Below are positions 54,366 to 61,922 of a DNA stretch of 64,000 bases, piece by piece. Both the position numbers and the translations under genes were made by a program. Where the stretch lies: positions 1-64,000 of the forward strand of contig JAFRBH010000001.1 in NCBI GenBank assembly GCA_017404955.1. Reading direction: 5' to 3'. The notes under the pieces are model-generated. The model was not told the DNA's origin, searched no databases, and worked only from the letters and a program-made list of their open reading frames with translations. Numbering within the stretch: position 1 is the stretch's first letter; each line of letters starts with the position of its first letter. The stretch is from Candidatus Saccharimonadota bacterium (lineage in GTDB: Bacteria > Patescibacteriota > Saccharimonadia > Saccharimonadales > Saccharimonadaceae).

Positions 54366-55340
54366 ATGCGAAAGGTTGTTTCAATAGTCGTGCCAATCTA
54401 TAACGAAGCGGGCGGTATTAGCCGTTTTTTGGACGAAAAACTCTTACCAGAGCTAAACAACCTTAACAAAACTTACACGACTGAAGTTGTTTTAGTAAAT
54501 GACGGTTCCAGCGATAAGACAATTGAAATTATCAAAGAGACAGCCTTAAACAAATCTCGCGCAGATGTTAGAATTATTAGTTTTTCTCACAATTTTGGGA
54601 AAGAGGCAGCTCTCACCGCTGGTATTAAGTATGCCGTTGGTGATGCCATAGTTTTAATTGATGCAGACGGCCAACATCCAGCAGAAGTAATTCCACAAAT
54701 GATCGAAAAATGGGAAAAAGGCGCCAAAGTCGTTACCGCCGTTCGTGACCACAGCAAGACTAATCATAAAATTGGCTCCAGCATTTTCTATAAAACCATG
54801 CGTATCTTTGGCAATAAATCAGTCAAAGAGGGCGCTATGGATTTCCGTCTAATCGATCGCGAAGTAGCCGACGCTTACAATATTTTCACCGAGCACAACC
54901 GCATTGCTAGAGGATTAATTGACTGGCTCGGTTTCCCACAAGAATATATTAAAGTTAAGTTGCACGGCCGTATGAGTGGCAAAGGCACTTATAATTTTGG
55001 TAAGCTTTTTGCGCTCGCCATTGACAGTTTTGTTTCGATGTCTAGAACACCACTAGTGTTCTTTGGCTATCTCGGTGGTTTTATTACTATTTTCTCCGGC
55101 ATTCTAGGGCTATTTATCCTAATCGAACAATACATCATGGGAGACCCACTAAACCTCGATTGGAGCGGTGCCGTTGCTATGTGTATCTTCATTTCATTCC
55201 TAATCGGCATCGTCTTAATCTCTCAGGCAATCACCGCGCTTTACATCTCGCAAATCCATACTGAAGTTAAAAATCGCCCGCTTTTTGTCATTGACAAAGA
55301 AAAATCTGTCAAATTAGAAAAAGGCAAAAATGACAAATAA
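54366..55340 (+). CDS. GT2 glycosyltransferase, polyprenyl-phosphate sugar transferase type
   Basis: The 324-residue protein starts with VSIVVPIYNEAGG, has VLVNDGSSDKT, the DxD-type LIDADGQHP and a HGRMSGKGTYNF segment. Two C-terminal membrane helices (VFFGYLGGFITIFSGILGLF and AVAMCIFISFLIGIVLI) follow, as in DPM/GtrB-like enzymes that load sugar on a lipid carrier. TATAAT at 54354-54359 puts the transcript start exactly on ATG 54366. It overlaps the deacetylase gene by 11 bases. Confidence 0.9.
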   Translation: MRKVVSIVVPIYNEAGGISRFLDEKLLPELNNLNKTYTTEVVLVNDGSSDKTIEIIKETALNKSRADVRIISFSHNFGKEAALTAGIKYAVGDAIVLIDADGQHPAEVIPQMIEKWEKGAKVVTAVRDHSKTNHKIGSSIFYKTMRIFGNKSVKEGAMDFRLIDREVADAYNIFTEHNRIARGLIDWLGFPQEYIKVKLHGRMSGKGTYNFGKLFALAIDSFVSMSRTPLVFFGYLGGFITIFSGILGLFILIEQYIMGDPLNLDWSGAVAMCIFISFLIGIVLISQAITALYISQIHTEVKNRPLFVIDKEKSVKLEKGKNDK

Positions 55341-56112
55341 AGTCCTTCTGAGTTTTGACATCGAAGAGTTCGATTTCCCCAAAGAACGCGGGGAAGAAAT
55401 TAGTGTTGAAGATGGCGTGAAAGTTTCCAAAATTGGTGCCGAAAAAATCTTAAAAATCCTAAAACGGCAGGACGTCAAAGCGACTTTTTTCATCACTGGA
55501 AATTTTGCTAAATTTGCTCCAGAAATCGTAAAGCAAATGGTAAAAGACGGTCACGAAGTCGCCGCCCATGGCGTTAATCATTTTAACCCTCAAAAATCTG
55601 ACATCAAAGAAGCAAAACAGATTCTAGAAAAAACTTCTGGCACAAAAATTATCGGTTGGCGCCAACCTAGAATGCAAAAAATCGACTACGACGAGTTAGC
55701 AAAACAAGGCTACCTCTACGACTCTAGTGTCAATCCAGCATTTATTCCCGGAAGATACAATAACTCCAAAACTTCCAGAACACCTTTTATGATTTCTACT
55801 AAATCTAAAAAAATTCTGGAAATTCCAGCCAGCACCGCCACTTTTATGCGCGTGCCACTCTTTTGGCTAGCGCTACATTTGTTCCCATTTTGGCTCTATC
55901 GACTATTTGCAAAAATGTCCCTCAAGAAAACTGGTTTACTTGTTACCTATTTCCACCCATGGGAATTTACTAATTTGGGAAAGTTCAAAATCGTACCATG
56001 GTATATTAAAAAGAATTCTGACAAAAAACTAGAAAAAAGACTGGAAAAACTCATCATCAGTCTAAAAAAATCAGGCTATGAGTTTATCTCCTTTCGAGAC
56101 TATCAGCCTTAA
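55330..56112 (+). CDS. Polysaccharide deacetylase (CE4)
   Basis: Residues 8-120 hold the NodB-type fold: LSFDIEEF at the first Asp motif, VKATFFITGNFA, the metal motif HEVAAHGVNHFNP and WRQPRM. The C-terminus has a hydrophobic stretch (FWLALHLFPFWLYRLFA) and LVTYFHPWEF. It probably removes acetyl groups from a cell-surface sugar made on the carrier loaded by its neighbour. Coupled to the GT2 gene by overlap. Confidence 0.88.
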   Translation: MTNKVLLSFDIEEFDFPKERGEEISVEDGVKVSKIGAEKILKILKRQDVKATFFITGNFAKFAPEIVKQMVKDGHEVAAHGVNHFNPQKSDIKEAKQILEKTSGTKIIGWRQPRMQKIDYDELAKQGYLYDSSVNPAFIPGRYNNSKTSRTPFMISTKSKKILEIPASTATFMRVPLFWLALHLFPFWLYRLFAKMSLKKTGLLVTYFHPWEFTNLGKFKIVPWYIKKNSDKKLEKRLEKLIISLKKSGYEFISFRDYQP

Positions 56113-56171
56113 TATTCTTATTATACCACATTTTGTCATATTTATCAAGTAGTGCTATAATGGAAAGATAT

Positions 56172-56246
56172 TGGACCGTCGCCAAGTGGTACGGCAACGG
56201 GTTTTGGTCCCGTCATTCGCAGGTTCGAATCCTGCCGGTCCAGCCA
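56172..56246 (+). tRNA. tRNA-Gln(TTG)
   Basis: A 75-nt tRNA with acceptor TGGACCG/CGGTCCA, discriminator G and encoded CCA. Anticodon stem ACGGG/CCCGT encloses TTTTGGT, giving anticodon TTG (Gln). T-arm is GCAGG-TTCGAAT-CCTGC. A -10 box (TGCTATAAT) lies about 20 bases upstream. Confidence 0.97.
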
Positions 56247-56253
56247 AAATACA

Positions 56254-56277
56254 CTAAAAAGAGTTTACTCTTTTTAG
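56254..56277 (+). terminator. Hairpin terminator after tRNA-Gln
   Basis: CTAAAAAGAG (56254-56263) pairs perfectly with CTCTTTTTAG (56268-56277) around TTTA. The T-rich 3' arm would support release. Confidence 0.7.
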
Positions 56278-56308
56278 GATATTTTATGCGAGCGGCTAGG
56301 ATCAAGCG

Positions 56309-56326
56309 ATCCTGCCGGTCCAGCCA
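56309..56326 (+). repeat. 18-bp duplicate of the tRNA-Gln 3' end
   Basis: ATCCTGCCGGTCCAGCCA at 56309-56326 is identical to the last 18 bases of the tRNA (56229-56246), 80 bases away. The intervening 62 bases hold only the terminator. It looks like an attachment-site scar or a remnant of a second tRNA copy. Confidence 0.85.
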
Positions 56327-56377
56327 TGAGTTTCAACTTTAAACGGCTTGATAACCATTAAATAAAAGGGAAATAAT

Positions 56378-57142
56378 ATGAATAAAGTTATTGAGGCAAA
56401 AAACCTCACTAAAATCTACGGCAAAAAAGCTGCTGCTTTTACTGCCCTTAAAAATATCAATTTAAGCATCTACGAAGGCGAGTCTGTCGCTATCGTTGGT
56501 AAATCCGGCTCCGGCAAATCCACTTTGATGCATATTTTAGCATTACTTGATCGCCCAACCAAAGGCGAAATCCTCATCGATGGTAAAAATGCTAGCAAGT
56601 TGAAGAATAAAGAACTGAACAAGCTCAGAAACGAACGTTTTGGCTTCGTTTTCCAGCAATTCTTTATGAATGCTAATGACACCGTTCTAGAAAACGTGCT
56701 ACTTCCTCTAAAGATTGCTAAGCTCGGCCGCAAAAAACGTAAAAAAGAAGCTCTCGAAGCTCTCAAAATTGTCGACCTGGAAAGCAAAGTCAAAAACAAA
56801 GCTACCGATCTTTCCGGTGGCCAGAAACAACGTGTTTGTATTGCACGTGCAATCGTCAATCAACCACAAGTTATTTTTGCCGATGAGCCAACAGGCAACC
56901 TCGACTCTGCTACTGGTGACAAAATCACAGATCTTTTGTTCGATTTAAACAAAAAACACGGTGTTACATTAATTATTGTTACCCACGATGAAGACCTAGC
57001 AAAACTCTGTAATCGTGTCGTACGTATTTCCGACGGTAAGATTATCTCTGATCAAACTGTAAGAAAGGATCTTAAGAAGGCTGCATCAAAGAAACGTGAG
57101 ACTGAAGCAGCCCGCGTTAAAAAGGCTAACGAAAGGAAGTAA
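56378..57142 (+). CDS. ABC transporter ATPase, MacB/LolD type
   Basis: Walker A GKSGSGKST (about 42-50), Q-loop FVFQQF, signature LSGGQKQR, Walker B VIFADEPTGNLD and the switch His in IIVTHDED are all present. A 30-residue lysine-rich C-terminal tail is unusual. It energises the two FtsX-type permeases that follow. Such transporters export peptides, lipoproteins or antibiotics, or drive envelope mechanics. Three genes form an operon with 2- and 36-base gaps. Confidence 0.94.
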   Translation: MNKVIEAKNLTKIYGKKAAAFTALKNINLSIYEGESVAIVGKSGSGKSTLMHILALLDRPTKGEILIDGKNASKLKNKELNKLRNERFGFVFQQFFMNANDTVLENVLLPLKIAKLGRKKRKKEALEALKIVDLESKVKNKATDLSGGQKQRVCIARAIVNQPQVIFADEPTGNLDSATGDKITDLLFDLNKKHGVTLIIVTHDEDLAKLCNRVVRISDGKIISDQTVRKDLKKAASKKRETEAARVKKANERK

Positions 57143-57144
57143 CA

Positions 57145-58464
57145 ATGAAATTGCTAGACATTATTACTACCGCAAATCACAACTTGATGCGCAATAAAAC
57201 CCGCACCATTCTTACAATTCTTGCGATTTTTATTGGTAGCTTTTGTATTGTAACTACTTCTGCTTCTCAAGCTGGTATCAACAAGTTCCTGGATGATCAG
57301 ACTTCTGCTTTTGGTGGCGAAGGTTTAATTCAAATGTACGCTAAAAGTGATGACAATAATGGTGTTTCTGCTATCAGCATGGGCTCATCTTTTACCGGTA
57401 AGCCAACAAAATATACAGACGGCGACAAAAATGAGATGGGACTTAAAGCTATTACCCCGGAACAGATCGAAAAAGTCAAAGAAATGCCGGGTATTTTGAA
57501 AGACACCGTCCTCGACGGCAAATTCAGCACTGTTACCTATGTTGAAAGCACTAAAAACGGTGAGAAATTTACAGCATCTCTTAACCTCATGACCAACAAG
57601 AGCGTTCACTTCGAACTCTTAGCTGGTAGAATGATCGATAACGATTCTTCTGAAAATGAGTTAATGCTTCCAAGCAAAGAATGGGCTACGGATCTTGGCT
57701 ATGCAGACGAAAATGAAGCTATCGGCAAAACCCTAAACTTCGTCTGGTCTGATCCAGTGACTAAAGAGCTAATTACTTTCCCAGCTAAGATTGTTGGCGT
57801 TCAAGCACCATCAGTCATCAGCGGCGGTAACGTGATTATCAACACCCCACTAAATCTCAAGTTATACGAAGAGAACACTAAGTATCTTCCATCTACTGAA
57901 AAAGATAAGGTTTATACTATTGCCGCAGAATATGATTACAATAAATACTCTGCCGACGATATTAAATCAGAACTTGACAAAATCGGTCTTTATGGTGTAG
58001 ATATCAATGATATCATGGGTCAAGTAAGGTCCTTCTTCGATATTATCATTACCATCTTTACCGTGTTCGGTTACATTGCTTTGCTTGCAGCTGTAATTGG
58101 TATCGTTAATACCCTTTATATGTCTGTCCAGGAACGCACTCGTGAAATCGGTTTGATGAAAGCTCTCGGTATGGGCCGCAGCAAGATTTTCATGAGCTTT
58201 GCCGTGGAAGCAATTATGCTTGGTTTCTGGGGCTCAATGCTTGGTACGGTTGTTTCAATCTTGATTGGTAATCTAGTGAACTCTTCCGCTCACGCTTCTG
58301 ATGGCTTCATGCAGAACTTCCCAACTTTCAATCTTGTAGAATACACTCCAGCAACCGTCATTCCAGTCATCGTTACTATTATGATTATTGCCTTTATTGC
58401 TAGTATCCTTCCAGCTAGAAAAGCTAGCAAAAAAGACCCAATCAATTCACTACGCTACGAATAA
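57145..58464 (+). CDS. MacB-like ABC permease (1)
   Basis: The 439-residue protein has one N-terminal helix (RTILTILAIFIGSFCIVTT), a periplasmic MacB-PCD-like domain (about 45-300) and an FtsX domain with three C-terminal helices (VFGYIALLAAVIGIVNTLYM...ASILPARKASKKDPINSLRYE). The closing LPARKASKKDP motif contacts the ATPase. It follows the ATPase gene by two bases. It is paralogous to the next gene, so the exporter is probably a heterodimer. Confidence 0.92.
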   Translation: MKLLDIITTANHNLMRNKTRTILTILAIFIGSFCIVTTSASQAGINKFLDDQTSAFGGEGLIQMYAKSDDNNGVSAISMGSSFTGKPTKYTDGDKNEMGLKAITPEQIEKVKEMPGILKDTVLDGKFSTVTYVESTKNGEKFTASLNLMTNKSVHFELLAGRMIDNDSSENELMLPSKEWATDLGYADENEAIGKTLNFVWSDPVTKELITFPAKIVGVQAPSVISGGNVIINTPLNLKLYEENTKYLPSTEKDKVYTIAAEYDYNKYSADDIKSELDKIGLYGVDINDIMGQVRSFFDIIITIFTVFGYIALLAAVIGIVNTLYMSVQERTREIGLMKALGMGRSKIFMSFAVEAIMLGFWGSMLGTVVSILIGNLVNSSAHASDGFMQNFPTFNLVEYTPATVIPVIVTIMIIAFIASILPARKASKKDPINSLRYE

Positions 58465-58500
58465 TTTTCCAGCGTTAACTATTAACTTAAGGAATTAATT

Positions 58501-59808
58501 ATGAAACTATTTGATTTGATCAAGACTGCGAATCATAATCTATTTCGCAGCAAAACTCGCACCTTCCTCACTATATTAGCCGTGTTCATTGGTAGCTTTA
58601 CGATTATTTTAAGTAACGCAATCAATTCCGGCGTTAATGACTTTATCGATAAACAAGTTGCAACTATCGGCGGCGATAGTTTTATCGAAGTCTTTCCAAG
58701 CGCCATGTATGACCAAGTCGCCGGTATGATGGGCGGTGGTAACACTAGTAAAGTCAAAGAGTATAACGAAAATACTGGCGGCTTTATGGGCGCCAATATC
58801 AGCAACGAAGATCTAGAAAAAATGCGCAAAGTTGACGGCGTAGAAAATCTTGAAATCTTCCATATGCTTTCAACCGAATATATGAGACTAGAAGGCGCCG
58901 ACAAAAAATATGATGTTTCCGTAGAATATTTTCCAGAAGGAAACTTTAACGTAGACCTTTCCGCCGGTAGAATGACTAGTAACGATTCTGGCGAAGGAGA
59001 AATCATCATCAACGAAGACTGGCTAAAACCATTCGGTCTTGATTCTGCTAAAGACGCACTTGGAAAAACCGTAGAAGTCGCTGTTAAACAAACTGCTAAA
59101 TGCTACGTCACCCCTAATAACTGTATCGCTTCCGCAAAGGCGAAGATTGTAGGCGTCCAGGCCCCAGGTGTCCTGACTATGGATGGCGACCTTCATATTA
59201 ACCAAATATTAGACAATAAATTATACAGCTTGTCAATGGAGAATGTCCCAGAAAGTAGCGTCCAAAATTACATCGCAGTCGGTAATGTCGACCCAGCAAA
59301 AATGGACAAAATACGCGAAGAATTCAAGAAAATTGGCTATGATTTCATCACCGTTAGCGACGCAGTCAGTATGATTCGTACCTTCTTTGATGCCATTCTC
59401 GTCGTCTTTAATATTTTCGGTGGAATTGCTCTTCTTGCTGCCGCCATCGGTATTATCAATACTCTCTTTATGTCTGTCCAGGAGCGCACTCGCGAGATTG
59501 GTCTAGAAAAAGCTCTTGGCATGGGTAAAGGTAAAATTTTCTTAGAGTTCTCAATTGAAGCAATCTTACTCGGTTTCTGGGGTTCGGCTCTTGGCATTCT
59601 CATTTCTATGATTATCGGCTACTCTGTAAATGCTGTCGCTCACGAAACTTTCCTTGCCGATTTCCCAACCTTCGAGCTAGTAATATTCAATCCACTCAAT
59701 ATGACAATTATTACCCTAATTATTATGGCAATTGCTTTCGTGGCCGGCACGCTACCAGCTAGAAAAGCCAGCAAAAAAGACCCAATCAACGCCCTAAGGT
59801 ACGAATAG
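58501..59808 (+). CDS. MacB-like ABC permease (2)
   Basis: Same architecture as the preceding permease: N-terminal helix (RTFLTILAVFIGSFTIILS), extracytoplasmic domain including a Cys pair in KCYVTPNNCIA, and a three-helix FtsX end finishing LPARKASKKDPINALRYE. 435 residues. The two permeases share start and end sequences but differ in the outer domain, consistent with duplication and specialisation of substrate binding. Confidence 0.92.
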   Translation: MKLFDLIKTANHNLFRSKTRTFLTILAVFIGSFTIILSNAINSGVNDFIDKQVATIGGDSFIEVFPSAMYDQVAGMMGGGNTSKVKEYNENTGGFMGANISNEDLEKMRKVDGVENLEIFHMLSTEYMRLEGADKKYDVSVEYFPEGNFNVDLSAGRMTSNDSGEGEIIINEDWLKPFGLDSAKDALGKTVEVAVKQTAKCYVTPNNCIASAKAKIVGVQAPGVLTMDGDLHINQILDNKLYSLSMENVPESSVQNYIAVGNVDPAKMDKIREEFKKIGYDFITVSDAVSMIRTFFDAILVVFNIFGGIALLAAAIGIINTLFMSVQERTREIGLEKALGMGKGKIFLEFSIEAILLGFWGSALGILISMIIGYSVNAVAHETFLADFPTFELVIFNPLNMTIITLIIMAIAFVAGTLPARKASKKDPINALRYE

Positions 59809-59816
59809 GGGTAATC

Positions 59817-61088
59817 TTGGCAAAGTTATTTGAAGTTATCAAAGATCAGCCGGTGACTATCAAAAAACTAGTCCCCGGCGGTCAGGGAATTGGAACCAGA
59901 GAAGACGGCATCAAAGGTTTCTTCTGGAACGCTTTGCCAGGCGAAACTACTACCGAATATTATCTCACCAAGAAGAAATCTCACTATTTTGAAGCCGTCG
60001 CTACCAAGCTGGAGAACCCATCAAATCATCGCATCGAACCTTTAGATGCATGTTATCTCTCCACTTCGCCTTGGCAAATTATGGACTATGCTTATGAGTT
60101 AGAGCAAAAGTCCGAGCTGCTCACCGAAATTTTCAGGCAGAACTATCTAAATTGTCCAGAAGTACCCGTCCAAACCGATGGACAAGATTTCCATTATCGC
60201 AACAAAATGGAATATTCGCTCTATTGGGATATAGAAGAAGAAAAAATTAAGCCAGCCTTCCGCCAGCGTGGTTCACATCGTAAAATACCGATTAAAACTT
60301 CTAGCATTGAACGTCCAGAAATTTTCAAGGAAGCTTTAAAAATCATCAATGAACTAAATGTTAAACACGAAGAAGCTAGAAAATATCAATCATTATTACT
60401 AAGGTGTAACCAAGCTGGTGAAATTTCCGGAGGTCTTTATGAGAACAAGAAACCTCACCCAGATTTTAATAATCTAACTGATGAGATTTTAGGGCAAAAG
60501 TATTCTTATTCACCAAACGGCTTCTTCCAGATTAATATTCCAGTTTATGAAATGGCTTTAAAAGAAATTGCGAAGCATATCAAAACCAATAAAGTTCTAG
60601 ATCTCTATGCGGGTGTTGGCACTATTGGTCTTTCTGTCGCAGGAGACAAAGAACTAACCTTAGTAGAAAACAACAAAGCCGCCTTTAAAGAGCTGGAGAG
60701 AAATGTTAGACAGAAATCGTTACAAAGTTTTTCTTCGGACCATAAGCTTGGCCGAGCGGCCCTGAGCGTGTCCGAAGAAAAAGCTTTGTCGATTTCTACA
60801 AAAGCAGTTTTCGCCAATTCTGAAGATGTTTTGTCTTACATTGAACCAGACCAAACCGTAATCTTAGATCCACCACGTGCTGGTTGCGACAAAAAGTTAC
60901 TAGATAAACTCTTGGAGATAAAACCTGCTACCATCATCTATTTGTCCTGTAACCCCGCTACACAGGCCCGAGATGCCAAGATTTTATCAGAAAAATATCA
61001 TATCACGGATATAGTTCCGTTCAATTTCTTCCCTAGAACGCCGCATTTAGAGAATCTGCTTGTGCTTAAAATATCACCAGATGAATAA
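59817..61088 (+). CDS. 23S rRNA (uracil-5)-methyltransferase-like, RlmD/TrmA family
   Basis: An N-terminal TRAM domain (VTIKKLVPGGQGIGTREDG) is followed by the SAM site LDLYAGVGTIGLSVAG, LDPPRAGCD and the catalytic-cysteine motif YLSCNPATQARD. The Fe-S cluster cysteines usual in RlmD near CGGC are replaced by DACYLSTSPWQ, so the cluster is probably lost. A palindromic segment encoding about 20 extra residues (SSDHKLGRAALSVSEE) is inserted after the SAM motifs. TTG 59817 follows AGGGG. It lies eight bases after the permease gene. Confidence 0.88.
   Translation: MAKLFEVIKDQPVTIKKLVPGGQGIGTREDGIKGFFWNALPGETTTEYYLTKKKSHYFEAVATKLENPSNHRIEPLDACYLSTSPWQIMDYAYELEQKSELLTEIFRQNYLNCPEVPVQTDGQDFHYRNKMEYSLYWDIEEEKIKPAFRQRGSHRKIPIKTSSIERPEIFKEALKIINELNVKHEEARKYQSLLLRCNQAGEISGGLYENKKPHPDFNNLTDEILGQKYSYSPNGFFQINIPVYEMALKEIAKHIKTNKVLDLYAGVGTIGLSVAGDKELTLVENNKAAFKELERNVRQKSLQSFSSDHKLGRAALSVSEEKALSISTKAVFANSEDVLSYIEPDQTVILDPPRAGCDKKLLDKLLEIKPATIIYLSCNPATQARDAKILSEKYHITDIVPFNFFPRTPHLENLLVLKISPDE
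60722..60789. repeat. Palindromic insertion inside the methyltransferase gene
   Basis: TTCTTCGGAC (60731-60740) and GTCCGAAGAA (60770-60779) are perfect inverted repeats. The stem extends outward through ACAAAG/CTTTGT with one unpaired base. Inside is GGCCGAGCGGCC. The layout resembles REP/MITE-like palindromes of the CTTCGGACA...CTCAGGGC...GAGCGG kind. Confidence 0.75.
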
Positions 61089-61124
61089 TTTTAAAATTCA
61101 ATCGTTCTGGGGTATAATAGTCTT

Positions 61125-61922
61125 ATGAAGATTTTATTTTTAGGTGCAGGTGCATTTGGCGAAGCCATGAGCCGTATTACAAAATATAACGGTCATGAAA
61201 ATCTATTTTTTGATCCTATCAAATTTCCAGAAACAAAATTAGAAGATGTGTCAAACCAAGCAGATATTATTATCTATACTGCACCTTCAGAAAAACATTC
61301 AGAAATTTTACCAAATTTACCAAAAGACGCCCCACTAATCTGTGCTAGTAAAGGCTTTTTGTCACTTAAACCTTTTTGTGAGTTTAAAAATTTCAGTGCA
61401 TTCGGTGGTGCCGCCTTTGCCGATCATATCAAAGAGGATGCTGATATTACTTTTACTGCTAGCTCCGAGCTCTCCGAGCAGCTCTTTTCTACTGAGACTA
61501 TCAAAGTAGAATATACCAAAGATACACTCGGCATTCTGCTTTGCGGCGCGCTAAAAAATATTTATGCAATTGGTGCTGGAATGTATGGCGAAGTTCAAAA
61601 AGCAGAAGAAACTCAAGATTATTTAGTGCCATATTTCACTTCTGTTATTAAAGAAATGCAAGTTATTTTGAAAGAAAATCACGCCAACGCAGAAACACTA
61701 GCCTTGTCTTGTGGAATATCCGATCTAGTTCTTTCTTCAACTACAGATTCTCGCAATTTTCGTTTTGGTAGAAGTATCCTAGAAAATACCACACCAGAAA
61801 CCGGCACCATAGAAGGTGTTGCCGCTATCAGTTCTATTAAGAATTACCCGGATTTTATCATCCCAACTTCGGCCACAATTTTAAAATCTATCATCGAAAA
61901 GGTACAGGATGCCACTAAATAA
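61125..61922 (+). CDS. gpsA: Glycerol-3-phosphate dehydrogenase [NAD(P)+]-like
   Basis: The Rossmann start KILFLGAGAFGEAM, CGALKNIYAIGAGM with the catalytic Lys and DLVLSSTTDSRNFRFG match GpsA, which makes sn-glycerol 3-phosphate for phospholipids. At 265 residues it is about 60 shorter than usual, with reductions in the N-domain. TATAAT at 61113-61118 puts the transcript start exactly on ATG 61125. It overlaps the helicase gene by 14 bases. Confidence 0.85.
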   Translation: MKILFLGAGAFGEAMSRITKYNGHENLFFDPIKFPETKLEDVSNQADIIIYTAPSEKHSEILPNLPKDAPLICASKGFLSLKPFCEFKNFSAFGGAAFADHIKEDADITFTASSELSEQLFSTETIKVEYTKDTLGILLCGALKNIYAIGAGMYGEVQKAEETQDYLVPYFTSVIKEMQVILKENHANAETLALSCGISDLVLSSTTDSRNFRFGRSILENTTPETGTIEGVAAISSIKNYPDFIIPTSATILKSIIEKVQDATK

